This document shows, in pieces, positions 1 through 8,763 of a stretch of DNA of 31,718 nucleotides. Positions within the stretch are counted from its first letter, which is position 1. Every line of letters starts with the position of its first letter. Source of the stretch: Gloeopeniophorella convolvens (taxonomy: Eukaryota; Basidiomycota; Agaricomycetes; Russulales); NCBI GenBank assembly GCA_022496205.1, contig WTXD01000137.1, forward strand, positions 1 to 31,718, read 5' to 3'. The notes below the pieces were generated by a model, which saw nothing but the letters and a program-made list of their open reading frames with translations, made no database searches and was not told the DNA's origin. A program made the position numbers and the translations under genes.

Positions 1-53
1 TCTACAGGTCCGATCATTTTTCTCTTGAAGATTGCCACTTATAAACATAATCA

Positions 54-1087
54 GCTATCCCTGAGCCAGTCTCTACCACTGGTCGTCTCAATAGGGTTCC
101 CCTGCCTGTGAACCTTGATCTTAAAGGGTGCCCCTTGGTTCCAGTTATAGAGGACCCTAGCTGGCACCATGTCACAGTGCTTCAAAGGGCTGTCAGAGAC
201 TTTCTCACCTTTCATCTCAGTAAGTATCTGTTATAGTCAGATATGCCAATCTGATCGTCCACTCTTAGAGTTTGTATCAGGCAGAACCAACCTCTCCATT
301 CCTTGAAGCAATGTCAAGAATGATCAATCGGTCTGGTTCCAAGATGAGAGCCTCCCCCCCTCACTTGTGTTGCAGGACCTATCAAAGATGAGTAGGAGTG
401 ATGTAGAGAGGTTGCTTGACTACTGGCAACAGAAGGAGGAAGATGGTGTGCAGCCAGTGGAGTGGAAGTCATCCTGCCCTCTACTTTACAGTATTGCACC
501 CAGAATCCCTGTTGTTCATCGCCCTCCACCTGCAAAACATCTTCCCACTGCTCCCATCGACCCGACACCACCTCCCCCTACCAGCCCATTGGCAAGTGAA
601 GATCAGCATGGTATTTAACAATTATCTATGTTCTCAGCATGCTCATAAATTAGCCTTATAGCTCCTAGTGAAGAGGACACTCCCCCACCCTCATCACCAT
701 GCCCTAAGAGGCCATTTCCAAGAAGGGCACTTGAAAACAAGTCATCCAACCCTGTCCTGGTTGCATCAACATCTAGATGCAATCTGACAGTCAATATAGA
801 GAGTAGAGGGAGTACTAGTCGCAGGCACTCTAACCAAATCATTGAGGAAGATGATGGTCCTCCTGTACTTCATAAGCGAGGCTTAGGAGGTGGGTTTGTT
901 CCCAATATAGCCTTGTTAGCTGTCTCTACAATGGGGAAACGACAACCTAGGCTATCAGATAAAGCTAAGTGAGTTCTAGCAGCTCTTAGAGGCATTCATA
1001 TACTCATTATCTTACTCACTATCCAGGAATGTAGATACAGGCAGAGGAGGGACTGGGACTACCTTTGACTTCATGAAGCATTCTTGA
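54..1087 (+). CDS. Hypothetical spliced gene, 3' part
   Basis: Unrecognised protein with a fungal-style exon/intron layout. An open frame from about 54 to 219 (it includes LDLKGCPLVPVIEDPSW) ends at a GTAAGT donor at 220; the likely acceptor is at 284. A further frame at 367-610 (SKMSRSDVERLLDYWQQKEE, then a proline-rich stretch) ends at a GT donor at 611 with an AG acceptor at 661 (51 bp). The next exon, 662-968, is acidic and Ser/Pro-rich (PSEEDTPPPSSPCPKR) and ends at GTGAGT. The 969-1026 intron (58 bp) joins in frame to a short last exon ending in TGA at 1085-1087. The frame between about 330 and 345 does not join cleanly, so there is either an extra intron or a frameshift and the gene may be broken. 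No domain was recognised. The 5' end lies outside the window. The last three exons are the best supported part. Confidence 0.45.
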
Positions 1088-1090
1088 TGT

Positions 1091-1106
1091 AGTATATGGT
1101 GCAATG
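1091..1106. repeat. LINE target-site duplication, copy 1
   Basis: AGTATATGGTGCAATG, identical over 16 bases to 4427-4442. It lies directly next to the poly(T) run that is the element's poly(A) tail read on the other strand. It starts 3 bp after the stop codon of the spliced gene. Confidence 0.95.
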
Positions 1107-1107
1107 G

Positions 1108-1436
1108 TTTTTTTTTTTTTTTTTTTTTTGGAATCCATCTACGTGCACCTGTGGGTACAGAACCCTATGTAGCACAGATGTCTGTCTACCCCTTCCTTTC
1201 AGCATATCTTCGCATCCATGTATCCTCCTCCCTGTCCCGCCCCCCCAGCCCTGCGCAGCGTGAGCCGCGCCAAGTGGGCTGGCGTTGCGTAACGTTATGG
1301 TCGCATCGTCGTTGGTGAGGTGTGAATGTCGAGGGGTTATCGGCTTCCCGCCGATGCTTGGTGTGCCGGGTCATGTGCGCGATTGTGCTCTGCGCATGCC
1401 CGTCGTTACGAGGTGCGGTTGTTGTCGCTCCGCGCA
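1108..1436 (-). other. LINE 3' untranslated region and poly(A) tail
   Basis: A run of 22 T at 1108-1129 is the poly(A) tail of the minus-strand LINE. About 300 bp of GC- and CpG-rich sequence then lead to the TAA stop of the LINE protein at 1437-1439. The short open frames on either strand here have no recognisable protein character. Confidence 0.85.
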
Positions 1437-4426
1437 TTACTGCGTTGCGTTGCTCATGGCCTGCGCGCGCAGTTCCGGTCTCCCACCATTACCGCTGCCC
1501 ACGTCTCTTCTCTGCCCTGCTTCCTGCTCTCTTCCTTCCTGTTTGGCTAACTTGTCATAATCGAAGCGGTGTGTTGCTGCGATGTACTTTGCAAGTGGTT
1601 TCATCATCTTTGGGTTGTTGAGGACGCTTTTCCGTGTGAGTCCGCCACTTTTGAGGTGTCGCCTCAGTGCCCAATGCTCGTGTGCGTATGCGGGGCAGTA
1701 GAATATGTAGTGGTCTACGTTTTCGGTGTGGTAGCCACAGGCTGGGCAGCGCGGCGCATCCACACGCTTGAATCGGTATAGGTATCCGTTCAGAGGGATA
1801 TGCCCTGTGCACAGCTGGAAAATCTGGGCCAGTAACTGTCGTGTAATGTCTGTGTTACTTACCATCTTCATGTATGCCCGTGTTGGTGCGTCCAGCCCTA
1901 ATTTTCGGTATCTGTCGTATCGCGGTGACTTTTTCCAGTTCCGCTTCCACTTTGCTTTGATGTTGTCATTTGCTGCCTGTTTGATAGCTGAGGCGCTTTG
2001 TGGGAGTGACTTTCGGAGGCACGGTGGGAGGTGGAGTCGTTTGCTGGTTGTGCCAGCCGCTGCCATCTTTGCATCAGCGTCGACCTGTTCGTTCCCTGCA
2101 ATGTCCGAGTGCCCTGCTGTCCAGCGTAGTGTTAGTGAGTACTTGTGGTTACCTCTCTACTCGCATATCTTCTGTGTCATTTTGAGGAATGCCGCTGCGA
2201 GGTATTGGCCTGGCGCTCGTAGCGTGGTCTGTACAGCCTTGACTGCTGCTTGGTTGTCAGCTCCTATCGCGAAGCTGGTTCGCCCTGCTTTCTCCGTTTT
2301 GATGAGCTGAGCTCCGAGGATGAGCCCAACAAGTTCTGCTTCGTATACAGTGTGTTGCGTGGCTGGCCCTAGGTGAAAGTGTAGCTTGCGCGGTTCCTGC
2401 TTACCCCGTAGCAGTATGGCCGCTGCTCCGACTTGGCCGTTCTGTGCTGATCCATCGGTGTATATCCATACCTCTTCTGACGCATTTGTGTCCGCAGTCA
2501 CTGATTCTGCCTTGCTTGCAGCAATTTCGATGCGCATGGGGATGAGGTGTAGGTTGGCAGGGTTGCATCCTACTGGGGGAATTGTTTCAGTCAGCTTCGG
2601 TTCCAGTTGAAAGATATGCATGAGGTTATGTATTGGCGTTTGGTGTCTTTTCACATAGCGGGCTGCCGCACGTTGTGCTGGCTTGTGCAGAGGGTGGCTG
2701 TCGGGGAGGGTGGCGAGTCGTGTCGCAGCTCGGTGGCATGTCTTTTCGATGGCGTACTGCATTGGTATCAGGTCAGCGTGGAGGTCGAGTACATCTGTTG
2801 GGGAGGTGCGCAGTCCGCCCATGATGGCGAGCGCCCCCATTCGCTGCACTGTTGTGAGTTGTTTTACTGCCCGTACGCTACCTTTTCGGCTGGGTCCACC
2901 TTCGTTTCCGTGTATGGGTGTGCACCATACGTCTGCTGCATACGTTACCTTGGGGATGGCCACTCCTATGTATGTTGAAGCGCAGCAGAAACAGGGTGCC
3001 AACTAGGCAAGCAAGAGCAAAGCTCAGTCAGTGAAGTCAACAGACTGAATGTCATTGGCGCAATACCTAGGCAAGCAAGAGCAAAGCTAAAGTAACTAGG
3101 TAAGCGCAAGTCCGGAAGTTCCGGAAGTAAAGTACTTGCCTCAGTCAGTGAAGTCAACAGACTGAGGCTACAAGGGCGAAAACAGCGTCCTTTATATACA
3201 CAAAAGGAGTGTGGTTTGCATGTGATAAACAACAGCAACATGTGATAACCAGAGACCCATGTGAAAGCGGAACTAAAGTGGGTCGACCGGAACTGCAGGT
3301 GGGTCAACCCGGAACTGCATGTGGGTCATGGAAGGGCCCGGAAGAATCTAGAACAGGAACGAAAGTAGGTACAGCCTTAGGGGCTAGAACATAATGATGT
3401 CATATACATTGTAGATCAGATAGCTCGCAGATCACCGAGTCCCTTATCTAATCTAATCAGAGACGTCCTTCCTGTCCTGAGTCCTGTCCGTCTCAACAAT
3501 GTATAGTTTTCGCGCGTATGCTGGTGAGAGCCCAAACATTGGGCGTGCAATTCGCTGCAGTTGTGTTGTCCACTCTATTCCTTTCTTCACAGCGTATGCT
3601 ATCTACGCCTTCCAGTTAAGGTGCTGGTCGAACATGACTCCCAGGTATTTCGCGCATGCGCTGGGTTCGATGGTTATTCCTGGTAGTGTCAGTGCCGCGC
3701 ATTGTTTTGTGCTGCATGGGTGCGTGAAGTCTAGTAGTGCCAGTTTACTCAGCTCAAATTGGGAGTTGTGTGTGCGTGACCAATCGAACCCGCCCCCTGG
3801 GCGCGTCATCATATCTTGTAGGATGCTGTGTGCCTCATCAAAGGTCTTTGCTACTGCGGTTAGTATTGTGTCGTCTGCGAAGGCTGCCGCGTTTTCATTT
3901 GGGTTTTGAGGGATGTCGAGGAGGTCTGCATTGTAGAACTGGTATATGGCCATTGACAGTGGGTCGCCTTGGCCAATTCCGTTATCGATCGGGATTCTGT
4001 CTGAGGTGTGATCGTCAAATCTCAGTGTGGTTGAGCGGTCACTTAGCATGTTCCGTGTGAAGGATACGATCTTCGTGGGCATCCTGCGTTTCCTCAGGTT
4101 GTGGGTTAGGCGTTCGTTGACTGCATTTGGGAATGCACCCTCTATGTCGAGGAATAGTACGGCTGCTACTTTTCCTTGCCTCTATGCGTCCTTCACTGTG
4201 TTGACTAGGAGGTGCATCGCGTCGGTTGTTGTTCGTCCGAGTCGGCCTCCATAGTGGGTTGTGGGCAGCAGTTGGTGAACTTCTGTGTAGTACGACATCA
4301 TGTCAGCCATGATGGCGGTCATCACCTTACCCATTGTGTTGAGTAGTGCTATAGGTCGGTACGCCTTCGGGAGGTCGTAGTGTGGTTTTCCTAGTTTTCG
4401 TAGCACGACTGTCACGAATGTCTTCC
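1437..4426 (-). pseudogene. LINE reverse transcriptase / RNase H, three stops and an LTR insertion
   Basis: Read from 4426 down. RT begins at WKTFVTVVLRKLGKP, then AYRPIALLN, then the catalytic region with GIGQGDPLS and FADDT (about 3800-4000). After the RT C-terminus comes RNase H: YTDGSAQNG (about 2450), YEAELVGL, GADNQAAVKA and, beyond a stop, GHSDIAGNEQVDADA. The C-terminus has a CX2C...HX4C zinc motif (CPACGYHTENVDHYIFYC). Three in-frame TAG codons break it, at 4182-4184, 3603-3605 and 2157-2159; the frame is otherwise continuous. A solo LTR splits it at 2973-3498; LTR plus one TSD copy is 531 bp, a multiple of three, so the older frame reads straight through the insertion site. The product would have copied its own RNA at nicked chromosomal DNA. 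It is now inactive. Confidence 0.9.
2973..3498 (-). mobile_element. Solo LTR, Copia-B family (TSD ATGTA)
   Basis: Starts TGTTGAAGCG and ends CTCAACA on the plus strand, and is flanked by ATGTA at 2968-2972 and 3499-3503. It is nearly identical to the LTR of Copia-B at 29490-30471 once that copy's 451-bp insert is ignored, and has the same orientation (minus). A TATATA box reads on the minus strand near 3190-3201. Downstream of it is a stem-loop with 9-bp arms at 3138-3168 (GCCTCAGTC / GACTGAGGC). The segment around GAAGTCAACAGACTGA occurs twice (about 3027-3049 and 3141-3166), so the LTR contains an internal duplication. It arose by LTR-LTR recombination of a Copia that had inserted into the LINE. 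Confidence 0.95.
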
Positions 4427-4442
4427 AGTATATGGTGCAATG
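4427..4442. repeat. LINE target-site duplication, copy 2
   Basis: Second copy of AGTATATGGTGCAATG, directly at the truncated 5' end of the LINE. Sequence to the right continues the pre-insertion downstream flank of the spliced gene. Confidence 0.95.
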
Positions 4443-5631
4443 TAAAGAGTAGTGTTGTATTATATGATCTGTTGACTGAGTGTGACTCGTCCAGATTTAC
4501 ATTCTATCTTACTTAGTGTTTGATCAACATGTTTCTCCTTTAAAGTATATTGTATCAGCATTACAGGACCGGTATATGACCGGTCCAATCATTTGCAACC
4601 TGTCAATCATCCTGCCTCCCAACTGGTTAAATGAATTAAACTGGCCAACCGATCACATGTCCTAGCATTAGAGGCCTACCTGCTCACTCTAAAATGGACT
4701 CTATGACTTCAACAGCTCTGATATTTCTCCAGTATAGTTATTGGAGCATTTGTACACAGTCAACAGTGGTTAAATATTACCTGGAGGAATAGACACAATG
4801 CTTCTATACTATAAACCTTTATACTATATATATAGGCTTACAGGACCGGTATATGACAGGACCGGTATGTTGAAGGACCGGTAATATAAACTATCCTCCC
4901 TTGTTATATCACCCTTAAGGCTCTCTCAGTCTCATTAGTATCCAGCAACAAGTAAGACACAGTATATTGCTAACATCAGAAACATTTCCTATCTACTTTA
5001 AGGTTAACTCTATTGCTTTTACAGGTCCAGTATTTTTTAGGTAGTGTTGTTAAGGTGTTCATGCATAGTATATAGTGGTAGAATTATACCTGGATGTACA
5101 TATTGTGTTGGTACTATATATGTTAGTACTATGTACAATAACATGACTGATGTATGACAGGACCGGTATGTGACAGGACCGGTATATGACAGGACCAGTA
5201 TTTTACTCTAAATCACCTTATTGCATATCCCTTAGAGTCACCTTCATCCTATTAGTACCAAGTAGAAGGTATGATAATGTATATTCCTAATATTAGAAAC
5301 ATCAATTGGCTATTCCAAAGTTTACTTTGTTACTTTAACAGGTCCGGTATTTTCTTATGCAGAGTAATTAGAGTGGCGATCTACTGTCAATAGTATTAAT
5401 ATAGTACCTACATACTGGGTGCAAGGTGTTTACTTAGCTGTATATATTGTTCTACTTGTACTTACAGGACCGATCAAAACCGGACCTGTCAATAAAAACT
5501 GGTTGATTGGCCAATCCTATGACTGATAGGTGAAACCGGGCCGGTTGGCCGACATCGGCTGTTCATGACTGATAAGAGAGTCTGCGGTCAACTGAACCCA
5601 TGACTGATAGTAGCTAGTAGTAGTCCATATG
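4443..5631. other. Non-coding region with a diverged tandem array
   Basis: No convincing coding frame on either strand. It is AT-rich and holds the ACAGGACCGGT repeat array described separately. The right part (about 5510-5620) has three occurrences of ATGACTGATA and a GC-rich patch with GGCCGGTTGGCCGACATCGG. Before the LINE inserted, this was the sequence directly downstream of the spliced gene. Confidence 0.6.
4563..5480. repeat. Tandem repeat array, about 317-bp period, ACAGGACCGGTAT marker
   Basis: Marker units start at 4563, 4840, 5157 and 5464. At 4840-4888 and 5157-5204 the 16-17 base marker (ACAGGACCGGTATRTG) is itself repeated three times head to tail. A variant marker, ACAGGTCC(A/G)GTATTTT, sits 181 bp downstream in two successive units (5021 and 5338), giving the same 317-bp spacing as 4840 to 5157. 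Between markers the units remain alignable, for example CATCAGAAACAT against TATTAGAAACAT. At 4566-4586 the marker forms a perfect inverted repeat, GGACCGGT-ATATG-ACCGGTCC. Window bases 4-19 (ACAGGTCCGATCATTT) carry the same variant marker, so part of the family also lies upstream of the gene. Its function is unknown; a satellite or an unrecognised element are both possible. Confidence 0.7.
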
Positions 5632-6276
5632 TGTCCATGGCATGTTTCATTTCTGAATAAGGGACCCACGAATTCTCGGAGTTAGGGTAACCTTTCCACT
5701 TGACAAGGTATTGAATGCCTTGTTGGTTTCTGGTGGGTCGACTCTTGATGATTGTTTTGATCTCATAGTGTCCTTCTTCATTGTCAATGATTTCTGGTGG
5801 AGGTGTCGAGTAGTTAGGTCCATGAGCAGTGGTTTCTTTGTATGGGGAAATGAGCAAGTTATGAAAGACAGGGTGGATGTGCCAATGGTTGGGTAGTTTG
5901 AGTTTACTGGTGACTGCATAGGAGGTGATGACTTTGAACAGTCCGTAACGTTTGGGTGCTAATTTTGCCTTTGGATGTGTCGTTCGAAGATTCTTTGCTT
6001 CTAGCCAGACAAGATCTCCTTCTTTGTATTTGTGTTCTGGTCTGTCAGGTCTAGAGCGTTTCATGATTTCTCGGTGTTTTCTAGGCTTGCTTTAATTTCA
6101 ATGCGGATTTGTTTGAGTAACGTAAGACATTGTTCAGCAGATTCAACTTTGGAACCGAGTTGTGGTGGTGGAATGAATTTGGGGAGGAAGCCATACCAGG
6201 CTAGGAAGGGTGCAATATGAGTAGCTGAGTGTTGGCGATTATTGTGTGCAAACTCCATGAACGGGATGAGGTCAGC
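5632..6276 (-). pseudogene. Ty3-A: Gypsy integrase C-terminus plus chromodomain fragment
   Basis: Minus-strand remnant closely related to Ty3-C at 11760-12390. From 6276 down it encodes the integrase end (LIPFMEFAHNN, FLAWYGFLPKF) to a TGA at 6061-6063, then, in another frame, KRSRPDRPEHKYKEGDLVWL and a chromodomain (YLVKWKGYPNSENSWVP). Chromodomains tether chromovirus integrases to histone-marked chromatin. The two frames meet at ATCATGAAACGC, where the stop and an ATG overlap, and Ty3-C shows the same junction. Similarity to Ty3-C stops near 5632, before the 3' LTR, so the left end is truncated. At 6276 it is cut by the 5' LTR of Ty3-B. The continuation of the frame to 5588 is not element sequence. 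Confidence 0.88.
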
Positions 6277-6972
6277 TGTCACAATTTGTACAATACAACC
6301 TTACGACCTTTATTTTCTTTCTCTTCTTTCAACTTGTACAATACACCATGCCATTCTTTTCACTTCTCCGCTTCGTTATCCATCCGAATATTGCAATCTC
6401 TTCACACATCCATACTTCGTATTGTTGCAGTCGTCGAGAGTGGCATATCAGTTTAATGAATCATCCTGTGTAAAGACTTATGACTCATCGACGTGGACTT
6501 GTACATCAAGGGGACACTTATCTTTCACTCGTCATACGATTCCCTCATATCTCTTGACACGCCCCTTATGCTATTGGATACCTGTTGTACTTCTACCTAG
6601 AAGACCCACCCTGAGTCCACTCTGACTTGGTATGACTCGATACTAGGACATTATGTAAACCACATCTCTTGTAGTACTTAAGGCATAGCAGTTGTACTCT
6701 AAGGCCTTAAGCCTGTTCTCCTTTGTCAATCGACGAGGTTACTAGGGATTCCGTGTGAGGGTCTTGTTGGCCCAAGTATCGCGAGGTCTCCAGCTTGAAT
6801 TACTCGACATACCAGAGGCCGATTGCCTCCATCCGAAGACACCACATCTTACCCAGGATCTCGTGCACCTTTCCATGCACATTCGAGGACTGGCTCATAT
6901 CGAGACCAAATTACCAAACCTCGCTTATCTGAGCCCCCGCCTGCTCAGCACATGCCGGCTCAGGTTGTGACA
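6277..6972 (+). repeat. Ty3-B 5' LTR (probable)
   Basis: Begins TGTCACAATTTG exactly where Ty3-A similarity ends and finishes GGTTGTGACA, giving TGTCACAA/TTGTGACA inverted ends as in the related Ty3-C LTR. The gag frame opens directly after it. No second copy is visible, so the right end is inferred from the inverted end alone. No standard tRNA-complementary primer site follows, which may mean self-priming as in Tf1/sushi elements or an unrecognised tRNA. Confidence 0.55.
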
Positions 6973-8763
6973 TTAGAACAGGCTTCTCAGTCTCGAGAGC
7001 TGACAATCGCAGAACTCATCCCGGTACAACGAAGAGCCCCCTTTGCTTAGGAAGAAAATACCGCCCCTGCAGAACTCAGAGGAGAAGGAGAAAGAGGAAT
7101 CTGCCACGACCTCGAGCACGGTTATTACATTGTCCTTGGCAGACGAACCCTACGAGTCCACTTCTCGACTGACCAAGGCTGAAACTACGTCCAGCAGACA
7201 GGTGATCAGTACCAGATCACATCAGCAGTAATCACTCTAGGAATCCCAGACCGAGAAACCATCGTACAGTGGTTTTGAGACCATCCCATCCACGACTCTC
7301 CCAAACAAACCACCCCCACGTCAGCACAACCTCAGACCAGTATCGACCTCACAGGCGTTGCACGTCATCTCGAAGAGACCGCCGCAGCACTCCTTTCCCA
7401 GACATCTAATCCTACATCTGTACCAGCGCGCGAGATGGCTGAAGAAACCCAAGTTGATTCCATGATCACAGCAGCCCAACGAGACAACGGAAAGCTTACA
7501 GGGGAAGCTCTGTTCATCTTCAACGGAGAGTCCAAACGCTATGCCGACTTCATGCGGCAGTTCAACCTCTATGCTTTCTTGAACGACGATAACTTGACGT
7601 TCACTGATCCCCTAAAGAAAATCTCTTTCTGCTTCACATACTTCCGAGGTGCCATCGTAACCGACTGGGTCCAGAAGCAGATTGACTGGCTTGAAAAAGT
7701 CAAAGCAAACAGCATCCTCGACCCACCAGTACCCTATGCGATGAAGGATACCGCTTGGACGGTGTTTAAGGACACCCTTGATAAGCAGTTCCTGAACCGA
7801 GGAATGGCAGTCAATGCTAAGCTCCTCTTAGGGAACATGAAATACTGATCACCAGAGCCAATTGAGGAGTATATCGGAAAGTTCTGCACGCTTGCAGAAC
7901 ACAGAAACTTCAACCTCGATTTCAAAGCTACCATTATCATGTTCCTTCGCTTGTTCCCGAACGCTCTCGTTCGAGAAACTGCTTGCCAAGGAGGAGACGT
8001 CTTTGGCGTCAACCCTGGCAATAAGCGATGGACCTTCGATGAATGGGCTGAGAAGTTATGCGACCAGTAGCTTTAGTATCAGCTCATGAAGGAAATATAC
8101 AGAAACCAGGAGAATTTGAAACAGTAGCCGCAATTCCAGATATGACAACCCGGAGGAGGAGGACCACCCCCTCGAAACGACAGAGTAGTACCTATGGATG
8201 TCGACACATTGACAGTCAACCTAACCCAAATGTTCACCCATCAGAAAGGGAAGAAACTCATGCCTGACGAACGTACCCTATACATGCAACAGGGGCGTTG
8301 TTTCCACTGCAGCCAATAAGGACACATTTCATGTTCTTGCCCGCAAAAGAACTCACGTCTGTTGAATGTACGGTCGATTCTTGGCAAATGCGCAGTGTTT
8401 GCGCGTCGTAAGTACATCGCTTTTATGCTACTTAGAGTCCATAATAAACCTATTTTGATTGGCAGCCGCGCAAGCTTGAAACCACGCGCGCACGACGCCG
8501 ACTTTCAGAGCGAGTGCGGGGAGAGCTCACGCACACGCGCTGCGCGCGCGATCCAATCGCAACAATGTCCTCGGGAAACACGCCAGCATCAGGTCGATAC
8601 GACCACCAACACTATGACCACACCCTCGACTTCCAACTCCTCCATCTTCCCACAGACGTTTGCAGTGTATCTCGCAAACACATCTGACGCTGAGAAAGAG
8701 TCCATCTTCAGTGTCCTCAAGAAGGACAAAGACTTTAGTGTCCTGGATTTTCAACAAGCTTGA
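6973..8763 (+). pseudogene. Ty3-B gag, multiple stops and a 205-bp insertion
   Basis: One frame runs from about the LTR end (VVTLEQASQSRELTIAEL) to TGA at 8761-8763. It holds the capsid-like Gag domain (GEALFIFNGESKRYADFMRQ, then RGAIVTDWVQ and WTVFKDTLDKQF, about 7500-7800) and a CCHC zinc knuckle at 8299-8334 (CFHC...GHISC). In-frame stops include TAG 7048, TGA 7180, TGA 7276, TGA 7846, TAG 8068 and TAA 8317; the TAA lies inside the zinc knuckle. Most sit where a single C-to-T (or G-to-A) step from Trp, Gln or Arg would produce them. Gag would form the virus-like particle and package the RNA. The 8360-8564 segment within the frame is foreign; removing it plus one TSD copy keeps the frame. 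Confidence 0.82.
8360..8564. mobile_element. Small LTR-like insertion, 205 bp (TSD ACGTC/ATGTC)
   Basis: Starts TGTTGAATG and ends CGCAACA (TGTTG/CAACA inverted ends). Flanked by ACGTC (8355-8359) and ATGTC (8565-8569), which differ by one CpG transition. It is far richer in CpG than the gag around it. Insert plus one TSD is 210 bp, so excision restores the gag frame (NSR|PRETRQHQVD). It is best read as a solo LTR of a short-LTR element; a MITE with TG/CA ends is the alternative. No family was recognised. Confidence 0.65.

Larger units (their letters stand above)
1107..4426 (-). mobile_element. 5'-truncated Tad/I-like non-LTR retrotransposon (LINE)
   Basis: A non-LTR element inserted on the minus strand by target-primed reverse transcription. 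Its right end starts abruptly inside the reverse transcriptase domain, and its left end is a 22-base poly(T), i.e. the 3' poly(A) tail. A perfect 16-bp duplication flanks both ends, so both boundaries are firm. It lacks ORF1, the endonuclease and the start of RT, as in typical 5'-truncated copies. It carries RT, an RNase H domain and a C-terminal CCHC-type zinc motif; this order is known from fungal Tad-like and I-like LINEs. A 526-bp solo LTR interrupts it at 2973-3498. It inserted into the sequence just downstream of the gene ending at 1087. Confidence 0.93.

Noticed and set aside
1285..2310. Plus-strand open frames over the LINE
   Set aside because: Antisense shadows of the RNase H and zinc-motif coding region; composition is Cys/Trp-rich and not protein-like.
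2966..3307. Minus-strand open frame over the solo LTR
   Set aside because: It lies in LTR sequence repeated at 29490-30471 and has no protein-like conservation; the first residues of the adjacent LINE frame (MAPCFCCAST) are also LTR-derived.
6229..6970. Plus-strand open frames in the Ty3-B LTR
   Set aside because: No domain or conservation; they lie in a segment with LTR ends, and the gag frame only becomes protein-like after 6972.
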